A stretch of 64,000 nt of DNA from Nematopogon swammerdamellus (lineage: Eukaryota; Arthropoda; Insecta; Lepidoptera; Adelidae), in assembly GCA_946902875.1 (NCBI GenBank), contig OX336351.1, positions 248,001-312,000 of the forward strand, in the 5' to 3' direction. The notes beneath the pieces are model-generated. The model searched no databases, was not told the DNA's origin, and worked only from the letters and a program-made list of their open reading frames with translations. The translations under genes were made by a program, and so were the position numbers. This document shows, piece by piece, positions 1 through 9,424 of this stretch. Each line of letters begins with the position of its first letter. Positions within the stretch are counted from its first letter, which is position 1.

Positions 1-477
1 GGCGCGAGCCGCTTCTCTTTGCTGCGACTCGCGCTATCTCTCAGCTGATGTTATTCTTATTTCTAGCTAGCTAGAGCGACTCCAGGCCGAGCACGCCGCC
101 CTCGCGCCGCGCCGAGCTCAGGCCGCTATTGTAGGGAGCATGTCGCTTGCCAGCCTCACCGCGCCGACACCCTCGACCTCCCGTCTCCCGCTGGGCCGGC
201 ACTCAGCAGCCAGCTGCTCGGGCGTGCCCGCGTGGAGGTCGCGGCTCCTCGTCCAATATGTCACAGAGGACGCTCGTGGAATAGCATCGTGGCAATCCCA
301 CAACCCAGAATTGGAATGAGACACGCCTTGATTGCCACGCGCTTAACTTATAGTAGATTTACATTTGAGCGGCGCGGCGGCGGCGGCGCCGACGACGGCG
401 AAGCGATGGCGCGAACTCTTCCTTCAAAAACATTAGGTATATACTTAATTCGTAATACTGTAGCCACATTTGGGAAG

Positions 478-711
478 GCAGTCCAGTATCTGTTGGCGTT
501 CTTGGATTCAATACAGCGCCGAGCGGTCCGTCTGGTGGGAGCTCGGTGGGTGGGAAACCCGAAACTGACTGGATCTGGAGGCTCGGAGTGACAGACGATT
601 TGTAGGGTCACTCAGTCTGTTCTACAGGTACTATCATGGACGCCGCTCGGAGGAACTTGCTTCCCTTATTCCTTGCCATCCAACCTATCTGCGCGGCACT
701 GCCCGCAGATA
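478..711 (+). mobile_element. Jockey-like LINE fragment, frameshifted
   Basis: Encodes LDSIQRRAVRLVG, then in another frame RFVGSLSLFYRYYHGRRSEE and LASLIPCHPTYLRGTARR with a stop. This is the C-terminal part of a jockey-type ORF2. The same part occurs inverted at 61745-61985. Confidence 0.7.
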
Positions 712-1305
712 AACTGATCTGATCACATGTTATGTATGACATGTTATTGACATTGGCCTTTTAAAAATCTAGCGACTCTCAAAATAGTTTCTTTGTCGCA
801 CCGATGATAGGGTGTGATTGTGAAACTGTCTTTCGGCAAGTGTGGTTTCGCGAGGAGTGGTGTATTTGACTCTGTCGACCGCACCATTGCTCCCTCTGCA
901 CAGCCACCCACCCATGTTGGTTGACATAAAAAACCTATATAATTATACGTAAGCACTAATCAGTACAGAGGGAGACATTCCCCTTTCTCTCCGCTCGCCT
1001 TGTATACTCTACCTACTCGTATTATCAGCGAACCTTCCAATACAATACCTACGTAGTTTGTATGTATATGTGGCTTGACCTCCGCCCGCAAGGCTGCGCG
1101 TGCGTGTGTTACGCTAACTGAAAACATTGTCTTTATAACATGACACCTCAGCGGTGCTAAATACAACGCGCCTACTTACGAATATTCTTGTACATCCGGT
1201 GTCCGCTGCGGAAGTGCATTCCGTCCATCCGCCTATCTCCTGTCGATCTCGACCTGCTGCGTAGGTCACTAGTCATATGCAACAATACTAGTTTCTAGAG
1301 CCAAC
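712..1305. other. Featureless AT-rich stretch
   Basis: No convincing ORF, repeat or RNA gene seen between the jockey-like fragment and the 32-bp array. The same is true of 1-477 except that its first 420 bases are more GC-rich. Confidence 0.4.
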
Positions 1306-1485
1306 AAAACATAGCGATGCAGCTCTACGCAGACGCGGAAACATAGCGATGCAGCTCTACGCAGACGCAGAAACATAGCGATGCAGCTCTACGCAGACGC
1401 AGAAACATAGCGATGCAGCTCTACGCAGACGCAGAAACATAGCGATGCAGCTCTACGCAGACGCAGAAACATAGCGATGCAGCTA
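1306..1485. repeat. 32-bp tandem array, about 5.5 copies
   Basis: Unit agctctacgcagacgcagaa followed by acatagcgatgc. The copies are nearly identical; one has cgcgg for cgcag. The array is cut at its right end by the MITE starting at 1486. Confidence 0.9.
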
Positions 1486-1966
1486 TACAGGTTGTTTCAG
1501 GAGAGGCTTGAGAAACTTCAGGAATAGAAAGTACTCATTATTAGAAGAAAAAAATCCTTATCACTCAAAGCGAAATTTCGTTTTTTTTTCATACAAACCT
1601 TGAAAATTGTAATAAGAACTCCATGGACAGTGAGTATGGGGAGATTTGGCAATAGCACCTAGGGAGTGCAGTGACCTACTCCAGTCCCCTTTTTCTTTTG
1701 ATGTCATTAAATTTAAGGTTTGGGTTTTTTCCCTACATGCCGTTCAATTCTACTAGTTAAACATGGAAGTTAGTCATTTTATTTTTATTTAATAAAGGCG
1801 GATGTTAACCGTCCACCAAATCTCGATAAAACGATTTTCACCAAAAAGTACTATAAAATGACCGAATCTGGAAAAAAGTTTCAGAGCTTTTCGTCTTCAA
1901 ATATGGACTCCTTTCGAACGCTGAACCTCGAACTCGTTACGAAACCCTATCCTGAAATAACCTGTA
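1486..1966. mobile_element. Mariner-like MITE, 481 bp
   Basis: Terminal repeats TACAGGTTGTTTCAGGA and, inverted, TACAGGTTATTTCAGGA (16 of 17 match), flanked by TA on both sides (1484-1485 and 1967-1968). No coding capacity. The left end abuts the last unit of a 32-bp tandem array. Confidence 0.8.
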
Positions 1967-2149
1967 TATAGCAGAGCTACGGCTCCAATGATTTTTTTTT
2001 TAACTTTCTAATTTGTCCCCCAAAATTTACCCGTAAAACCGAAATTTCTTCATTTACGCTATTCGTTCGTGATTGCGTAATGAAACTATATAATGTACCA
2101 AATTTCAACTTTTTTCTTCAGTACTTACGATTCGGAGAAAATAAGCTGT

Positions 2150-2490
2150 GACGGACGGACAGACACCGAGCCACCAGCGCGCGCTCTAGGTTAGAAGAGC
2201 TGGGTGTCGTCGCCGCGCAGTTCGGCGGACGCGGAGCTCCCAGGATTCGGGGCGGTGGTGGTGGCCTAGAGTACTTACGCGCTACGTGTCTAGCTAGTAC
2301 CACCTCATCCCCCTATATAATGTACTCTGTGAGTAGCACCACCTACCGCTTGTAGCTTGCCTCGCGTCGTCGTCTTGGAGAGCTTCGTAGCCACGGCCTG
2401 CCTGCACCCGCCGCGCCCGGCAGCGCGCTTGCAGGCCTGCCTTCCGCCGCCGCGACGGCGGCGGCGTAGTGGTTATATTCTCTATGGGCG
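2150..2490. repeat. GC-rich dispersed repeat, copy 1
   Basis: Shares ggtggtggtggcct, cgtgtctagtaccacc (here with a small insertion) and cgtagccacggcctgc with 41490-41875. Origin unknown; no protein recognised. Lies directly before a foldback element. Confidence 0.55.
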
Positions 2491-2519
2491 CGGCGGTGAA
2501 AAACTGCCGTTTTGACCTG

Positions 2520-3705
2520 TGGTTTTGACATTGAAAATGTCTTTTCGTTCGTTCCAGTATAGGCCCCGATTTCACGAAAAAGTGCGATCCCCTTATATCT
2601 CGGAAAGTTGTGAATATATGATATTCAAAATAGGCTCAAAAGACGCGTATTCATGAGAGCTGCGTAAGGTGCAAAAAGAATTATTCGAGAAAGTAAAAAA
2701 CGACAAAAGTTATGGGCGAAATAGTGAAAAAAATAAATATATATGCGAATTTTTGATTTTGGCGCTCGATATTTTGGAAACGAAGAATGATATCAAAATT
2801 TTGAGAAAAACTCCTCTGGACAATTTATTCAGCTACAATTTGAGCCTAAAACAAAGCCTGAAACGATCGGGTTAAGGGTTTACCCTGTATGTAGCCTAAC
2901 CTTTTTGAAAAAATAAATTCACAGATTTCGTGCCTCATACGACTATCGAGCACATTGAAAATGAATCTACGGAATTCGAAAAAATATTGTCGCTGAGCGA
3001 CACGAGAAAGTCGGGATAAGGAAAAGGTTAGTTGGGTTCTGATGATGGAGCCGGAGGAAGCCATAGGAACTCCTAAACTACACATGATAAATCCACCATA
3101 TTTGGGCTCGTTGAATATAGGAATATAGGAATAAAGGATATGTTAGAAGATGCGTCGCATTGAAAAGGAACTCAACAAAATAAAAAAAAATATTACATTT
3201 ATATTTTTGTTATTATTTTTCAAATACACAAGCAGCTTAAAAAATGTAAACTAAAATTTAGACAGAAAAAGAGATAATCTTGGCATTATGTCTAACTAAA
3301 GTAACAAATTAATAAATATCAAATATAAAAATATAATATAAGGATATAGAAGATAAGAATATATTCCTATATCCAACGTGCCCAAATATGGTGGATTTAT
3401 CATGTGTAGTTTAGGAGTTCCTATGGCTTCTTTCCGGCTCCATCATCAGGGCCCTGGACATCATATATGACAAGAGTACTTGCGAAGACAAATCCAACGA
3501 GCCCAAACTCGATGGGCTTATCATGTGTTAGTTTAGGAGTTCCTATGGCTTCCTTCCGGCTCCATCATCAGACCCCAACTAACCTTTTCCTTATCCCGAC
3601 TTTCTCGTGTCGCTCAGCGACAATGTTTTTTCGAATTCCGTAGATTCATTTTCAATGTGCTCGATAGTCGCGTGAGGCACGAAATCTGTGAATTTTTATT
3701 TAGTT
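2520..3705. mobile_element. Foldback family member upstream of the 74-bp array
   Basis: Left arm 2520-3110 and shorter right arm 3380-3705 are inverse of each other at the gatgatggagccggaggaag / cggctccatcatcag modules. The AT-rich centre (3110-3370) contains tagacagaaaaagagataat and is shared with 22690-22830 and, inverted, 62830-63020. Small ORFs here do not match known proteins. Confidence 0.7.
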
Positions 3706-3781
3706 TTTTAATTAATTTTGTGTCTTTTTATTAGGTACTTTTAGTATAACGTACGTGAAATTTATATGTCCTGTAAAAATG

Positions 3782-4177
3782 TTTTTTTTTTTTTTTTTTT
3801 TTTTTTATGGAACCTGACACGGTTGGCTACATCACCTACAACATCCGTGATGTCAGCCCATAACACAGGGTGAACTAGGTGCCATGTCAGTGCTTCCCTT
3901 CATTTCATGTCGGCTACACTAAACTGGACGGAAAACACGAACTATTTACATAGCCGTTTCGACCGACGTTTCGTTCAGTGCGGTGGTACCAACCCGGCCG
4001 GGATAAACCCTACCACCTAGTAAGGTAAGAAGGGAAGGGACCTACAGTTTAACGTGGAATCCGAACCACGGTCAGCCTCCAACGGTCGAGCGGTCACCCA
4101 TCCAAACACTGACCGCGCTCAGCGTTGCTTAATAACAGTTGACTAACCAACCGCGCCACTGAGCTACCGAGGCTGAC
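3782..4177 (-). mobile_element. SINE with 5S rRNA-like and tRNA-like head, full copy
   Basis: Read on the minus strand, the head starts with tagctcagtggcgcgg (tRNA A-box-like). It continues with attaagcaacgctgagcgcg and ttggatgggtgacc, which match the internal control region of 5S rRNA, and later ggttcggattcc (B-box-like). The body follows (ggtggtagggttta; accgcactgaa; tagccaaccgtgtcag) and ends in a long A-tail. Confidence 0.75.
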
Positions 4178-4184
4178 GAATTTT

Positions 4185-4265
4185 CTTATCCCTTAGTCGA
4201 CTTTTACGACATGCGACGGGAAGAGATGCAGTGGGGATATTCTTTTTAAGTACCGACCCCACACG
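4185..4265 (-). mobile_element. Solo head fragments of the alternative-head SINE
   Basis: The minus strand carries the gtgtggggtcggtact... and cgactaagggataag head module without the body. Comparable solo heads lie at about 27218-27280 and 45418-45497, also on the minus strand. The module may be an element in its own right that became fused to the SINE body. Confidence 0.5.
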
Positions 4266-4539
4266 GTACGTAAATGTGAAATAAAGGATATAATAAATAA
4301 TAATAATATGTCATTCATTAACGGCGGTGAAGATCTTCAGTAATCTCTCTTCGTACATCATCTTCGGAGTACTTATGTCATTAATTAGCAAAGTGTGTAG
4401 CGAACGAAGGTTTCAATTAATTAAAGCGAACTACCTACAGTGTTGCGACCACCGACCGTGTCGTACCTACTCGCTAGTCTATATAGGTACCGCGGTCACG
4501 ACACGACCAGCAAGTCGCTCTCGCGCGCGGTGGTGGCTG

Positions 4540-7404
4540 CGGTAGAGTGGTGCGTGGTGAGTGTGTGGCCCAGAGGTATAGTTCTCACTCAGCTGATACA
4601 GCGTGGATGCGGTAGAGTGGTGCGTGGTGGGTGAGTGTGTGGCCCAGAGGCATTGTTCTCACTCAGCTGATACAGCGTGGATGCGGTAGAGTGGTGCGTG
4701 GTGGGTGAGTGTGTGGCCCACAGGCATTGTTCTCACTCAGCTGATACAGCGTGGATGCGGTAGAGTGATGCGTGATGGGTGAGTGTGTGGCCCACAGGCA
4801 TTGTTCTCACTCAGCTGATACAGCGTGGATGCGGTAGAGTGATGCGTGATGGGTGAGTGTGTGGCCTACAGGCATTGTTCTCACTCAGCTGATACAGCGT
4901 GGATGCGGTAGAGTGATGCGTGATGGGTGAGTGTGTGGCCCAGAGGCATTGTTCTCACTCAGCTGATACAGCGTGGATGCGGTAGAGTTATGCGTGATGG
5001 GTGAGTGTGTGGTCCACAGGCATTGTTCTCACTCAGCTGATACAGCGTGGATGCGGTAGAGTGATGCGTGATGGGTGAGTGTGTGGCTCACAGGCATTGT
5101 TCTCACTCATCTGATACAGCGTGGATGCGGTAGAGTTATGCGTGATGGGTGAGTGTGTGGTCCACAGGCATTGTTCTCACTCAGCTGAGATACAGCGTGG
5201 ATGCGGTAGAGTGATGCGTGATGGGTGAGTGTGTGGCCCACAGACATTGTTCTCACTCAGCTGATACAGCGTGGATGCGGTAGAGTGATGCGTGATGGGT
5301 GAGTGTGTGGCCCACAGGCATTGTTCTCACTCAGCTGATACAGCGTGAATGCGGTAGAGTGATGCGTGATGGGCGAGTGTGTGGCCCACAGGCCTTGTTC
5401 TCACTCAGCTGATACAGCGTGGATGCGGTAGAGTGATGCGTGATGGGTGAGTGTGTGGCTCACAGGCATTGTTCTCACTCAGCTGATACAGCGTGGATGC
5501 GGTAGAGTGATGCGTGATGGGTGAGTGTGTGGCCTACAGGCATTGTTCTCACTCAGCTGATACAGCGTGGATGCGGTAGAGTGATGCGTGATGGGTGAGT
5601 GTGTGGCCCACAGGCATTATTCTCACTCAGCTGATACAGCGTGGATGCGGTAGAGTTATGCGTGATGGGTGAGTGTGTGGTCCACAGGCATTGTTCTCAC
5701 TCAGCTGATACAGCGTGGATGCGGTAGAGTGATGCGTGATGGGTGAGTGTGTGGCCCACAGACATTGTTCTCACTCAGCTGATACAGCGTGAATGCGGTA
5801 GAGTGATGCGTGATGGGCGAGTGTGTGGCCCACAGGCCTTGTTCTCACTCAGCTGATACAGCGTGGATGCGGTAGAGTGATGCGTGATGGGTGAGTGTGT
5901 GGCCCACAGGCATTGTTCTCACTCAGCTGATACAGCGTGAATGCGGTAGAGTGATGCGTGATGGGCGAGTGTGTGGCCCACAGGCCTTGTTCTCACTCAG
6001 CTGATACAGCGTGGATGCGGTAGAGTGATGCGTGATGGGTGAGTGTGTGGCTCACAGGCATTGTTCTCACTCAGCTGATACAGCGTGGATGCGGTAGAGT
6101 GATGCGTGATGGGTGAGTGTGTGGCCTACAGGCATTGTTCTCACTCAGCTGATACAGCGTGGATGCGGTAGAGTGATGCGTGATGGGTGAGTGTGTGGCC
6201 CACAGGCATTGTTCTCACTCAGCTGATACAGCGTGGATGCGGTAGAGTTATGCGTGATGGGTGAGTGTGTGGTCCACAGGCATTGTTCTCACTCAGCTGA
6301 TACAGCGTGGATGCGGTAGAGTGATGCGTGATGGGTGAGTGTGTGGCCCACAGACATTGTTCTCACTCAGCTGATACAGCGTGGATGCGGTAGAGTGATG
6401 CGTGATGGGTGAGTGTGTGGCCCACAGGCATTGTTCTCACTCAGCTGATACAGCGTGGATGCGGTAGAGTTATGCGTGATGGGTGAGTGTGTGGCCCACA
6501 GGCATTGTTCTCACTCAGCTGATACAGCGTGAATGCGGTAGAGTGATGCGTGATGGGCGAGTGTGTGGCCCACAGGCCTTGTTCTCACTCAGCTGATACA
6601 GCGTGGATGCGGTAGAGTGATGCGTGATGGGTGAGTGTGTGGCTCACAGGCATTGTTCTCACTCAGCTGATACAGCGTGGATGCGGTAGAGTGATGCGTG
6701 ATGGGTGAGTGTGTGGCCTACAGGCATTGTTCTCACTCAGCTGATACAGCGTGGATGCGGTAGAGTGATGCGTGATGGGTGAGTGTGTGGCCCACAGGCA
6801 TTGTTCTCACTCAGCTGATACAGCGTGGATGCGGTAGAGTTATGCGTGATGGGTGAGTGTGTGGTCCACAGGCATTGTTCTCACTCAGCTGATACAGCGT
6901 GGATGCGGTAGAGTGATGCGTGATGGGTGAGTGTGTGGCCCACAGACATTGTTCTCACTCAGCTGATACAGCGTGGATGCGGTAGAGTGATGCGTGATGG
7001 GTGAGTGTGTGGCCCACAGGCATTGTTCTCACTCAGCTGATACAGCGTGAATGCGGTAGAGTGATGCGTGATGGGTGAGTGTGTGGCCCAGAGGCATTGT
7101 TCTCACTCAGCTGATACAGCGTGGATGCGGTAGAGTGATGCGTGATGGGTGAGTGTGTGGCCCACAGGCATTGTTCTCACTCAGCTGATACAGCGTGGAT
7201 GCGGTAGAGTGATGCGTGATGGGTGAGTGTGTGGCCCACAGGCATTGTTCTCACTCAGCTGATACAGCGTGAATGCGGTAGAGTGATGCGTGATGGGTGA
7301 GTGTGTGGCCCACAGGCCTTGTTCTCACTCAGCTGATACAGCGTGGATGCGGTAGAGTGATGCGTGATGGGTGAGTGTGTGGCCCACAGGCATTGTTCTC
7401 ACTC
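4540..7404. repeat. 74-bp minisatellite, about 38 copies, with higher-order structure
   Basis: Each unit holds gtgatgcgtgatgggtgagt, gtgtggcccacaggcattg, tctcactcagctgatacagc and gtggatgcggtaga. Units are directly adjacent with few indels. Variants (gggcgag...ggcctt; gctcac; gcctac; gttatg...ggtccac; cagacatt) recur in the same order. Diagnostic gggcgag units at 5371, 5963 and 6555 are exactly 592 bp (eight units) apart. Every unit contains TCAGCTGA, a palindromic CAGCTG E-box, in almost all copies. Small ORFs here are artefacts. Confidence 0.95.
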
Positions 7405-8287
7405 GGGTGCTGATAGAGCCATTATTCAAATCAAATCAAAACACGTTTATTGCACATAAAATCGTACAGAAGGTAGCACTTAATGCCTACGGCTTTTTCC
7501 GCCAGCCTACCCTTTTTACATATAAAAAACCAACCCAACCCATTGTTGGGTTCCGTTTGGCCTTGGCACATTCTTAGCAAACAAGGAAAACACTATCGGA
7601 CCGGTTTCGTTAACCGCTTTTATAATTCGCAGAATTAAAATGTAAAACTAATGAATCGCGTTGATGCCATCTGACGTGGGAGAGGCGAGCGAGGCGGGCG
7701 AGGCGGGCGGGACGTAGTTGGCTGGCGCCACCTTCGACGCATCTAGCTGCTAGCTAGGCATGTCTGCACCGCCGCGCCGCCTAAACTCTGAACACGTTTC
7801 AAATACATTATTTATAGCCACGTCTTAATAAAAACCTTAAAAACACGAAACTAATCGCCATAGTTTTTGCAAGTTGTTTTGCGACATCGCCGCGCCGCGC
7901 CGCCGTCGTCGCCGCAGTCAACAAGCCGCGTGCGGGCGGCGGCGGCGGCCGGGCGGTGCGTCCACTCACCCGTATTCCATACTGAGTGAGTGAGCCGCAC
8001 CGCACCGCACCGCATCTGCACATTCAGAGCAGACAATAATTATTTATTGCGTCGCGTCGTCACAACATGGTCACGAGACGCGACACGCGAGGCAAAAACA
8101 TTGATTCTCGCTAGGCGCTCGCACGAGCGGCGGCGCGGGCGGCGGCGGCGGGGGCGCGGCGCGGCACACTGCCGCCGCCCACTGCCCACGAACAAAACCG
8201 CTCAAGTCTCCGGTGCCGGTGAAGCGTACGTAGCTCGGACTTGCACGCGCGCGCACTGTGCCCGCGCCGCCGCCGGTCGTTTATAAT
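7405..8287. other. Flank of the satellite and CpG-rich block, no gene seen
   Basis: 7405-7680 is AT-rich and repeat-like (gtttattgcacataaaatcg). 7680-8285 is strongly CpG-rich with several overlapping ORFs on both strands, none with a recognisable domain; composition alone explains them. It could be a regulatory or upstream noncoding exon region for the SV2-like gene about 1.2 kb away. Confidence 0.35.
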
Positions 8288-8625
8288 ACGAGTACCAAAT
8301 ATGGTGGATTTATCATGTGTGGTTTAGGAGTTCCTATGGCTTCCTTCCGGCTCCATCATCAGGACCCTGGAAATAACATATGACTAGAGTACTTGCGAAG
8401 ACAAATCCAACGAGCCCAAACACGATGGGCTTATCATGTGTTAGTTTAGGAGCTCCTATGGCTTCCTTCCGGCTCCATCATCAGAACCCAACTAACCTTT
8501 TCCTTATCCCCACTTTCTCGTCGCTCAGCGACAATATTTTTTCGAATTCAGAATATTCATTTTCAATGTGCTCGATAGTCGTGTAAGGCATGAAATCTGT
8601 GAATATTTTTTTTCGAAACGGTTGA
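8288..8625. mobile_element. Half of a foldback family element
   Basis: Only one arm: taccaaatatggtggattta, two ggcttccttccggctccatc modules, the cgctcagcgacaatattttt stretch and the aaggcatgaaatctgtga end. Confidence 0.7.
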
Positions 8626-8930
8626 ACCGATTTAAAAAAAAAACATTATTTCAGAGAGACAATTTTTTTTACGGAAGGATACAAATTTCAAGTCCATCCG
8701 ACCAGTAGTTTAGGAGTTATTAGGCATTTATTGCTTTTCGAAGCCTTTTTTGTAAAGGCTATGACGTCATCAATTGTTCATATTATTCATTGACGTTCAT
8801 TCATTCATTCATCAATCATCATTAATCATTACATATGGATTCCATGTCAAAATTCCTCTCTACGTAGAGAGGAATTTTTGTTAGCATCTTCAGTTCTTCT
8901 CCGTGATGAATGATGTGATGATAATATATA

Positions 8931-9196
8931 GACGGAGGTTACACGCTAGGTTTTTCATCAGTTCAGTCCGTGACCTTGGTCACGACCAGATTGACGCCAG
9001 ACTGACGCCAGACGTAAAATGCATTCGCACTATCAGTCTGCCATCAGTCTAGTATCAAAATATTTAAAAATCCGTCAGTCTGGTCCATCATTCCAAACCA
9101 TCCATCCATCAAAGTAGGTTAAACGGTCAGTCTGGACCATGGTTTAACCAGACTGATGGACTGAACTGATGAAAAACCTAGCGTGTAACCTCCGTC
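8931..9196. mobile_element. MITE with about 39-bp inverted termini just upstream of the SV2-like gene
   Basis: Left terminus gacggaggttacacgctagg at 8931 reappears inverted as cctagcgtgtaacctccgtc ending at 9196, and the match continues inward through the tcatcagttcagtcc segment. ATA flanks both sides (possible 3-bp duplication). The interior carries several cagactgatgg-like short repeats. The right end lies 229 bp before the start codon. Confidence 0.8.
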
Positions 9197-9424
9197 ATAG
9201 AGTTGCAGGAGTGGACTCAGGCGGGGCGGCGCGGCGCTCGCTCGGCAGAGTCCACTCAGTGTTCCAGCTACTCGCGCGGTATGGTGGTGACGCTCCTCTA
9301 CCTTGTTGCAGTACAGCAGCCGGCCCGCACCCCCCGCACCCCGCCGCACCACCCCCCTCTCTACAAGGAGCAGCTTCTTATCGCGTGACAGACGCAACAA
9401 TATATCGCACGCCTGCCGCATAGG
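9197..9424 (+). promoter_or_regulatory. Presumed 5' leader and proximal promoter of the SV2-like gene
   Basis: This GC-rich stretch lies between the right end of a MITE (9196) and the start codon (9425). It must hold the leader if the first coding exon is also the first transcribed exon; an upstream noncoding exon cannot be excluded. I see no clear TATA box. The ORFs through it are products of base composition. Confidence 0.35.

Noticed and set aside
2669..2875. Small gene MQKELFEKVKNDKSYGRN... and its relative at 18766
   Set aside because: It lies in a foldback-family module repeated at 18610-18970 and 63430-63720 with frames that differ between copies, so it is probably not coding.
4090..4177. 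5S rRNA gene or pseudogene on its own
   Set aside because: The 5S-like segment is embedded in a SINE head that recurs with the same body at several loci.
4540..7404. CRISPR-like regular repeat array
   Set aside because: Units abut directly with no unique spacers, the unit is 74 bp and the setting is eukaryotic. It is a minisatellite.
7808..8286. Coding exons in the CpG-rich block
   Set aside because: Overlapping Arg/Pro/Ala frames on both strands with no domain and no splice chain that joins the SV2-like gene.
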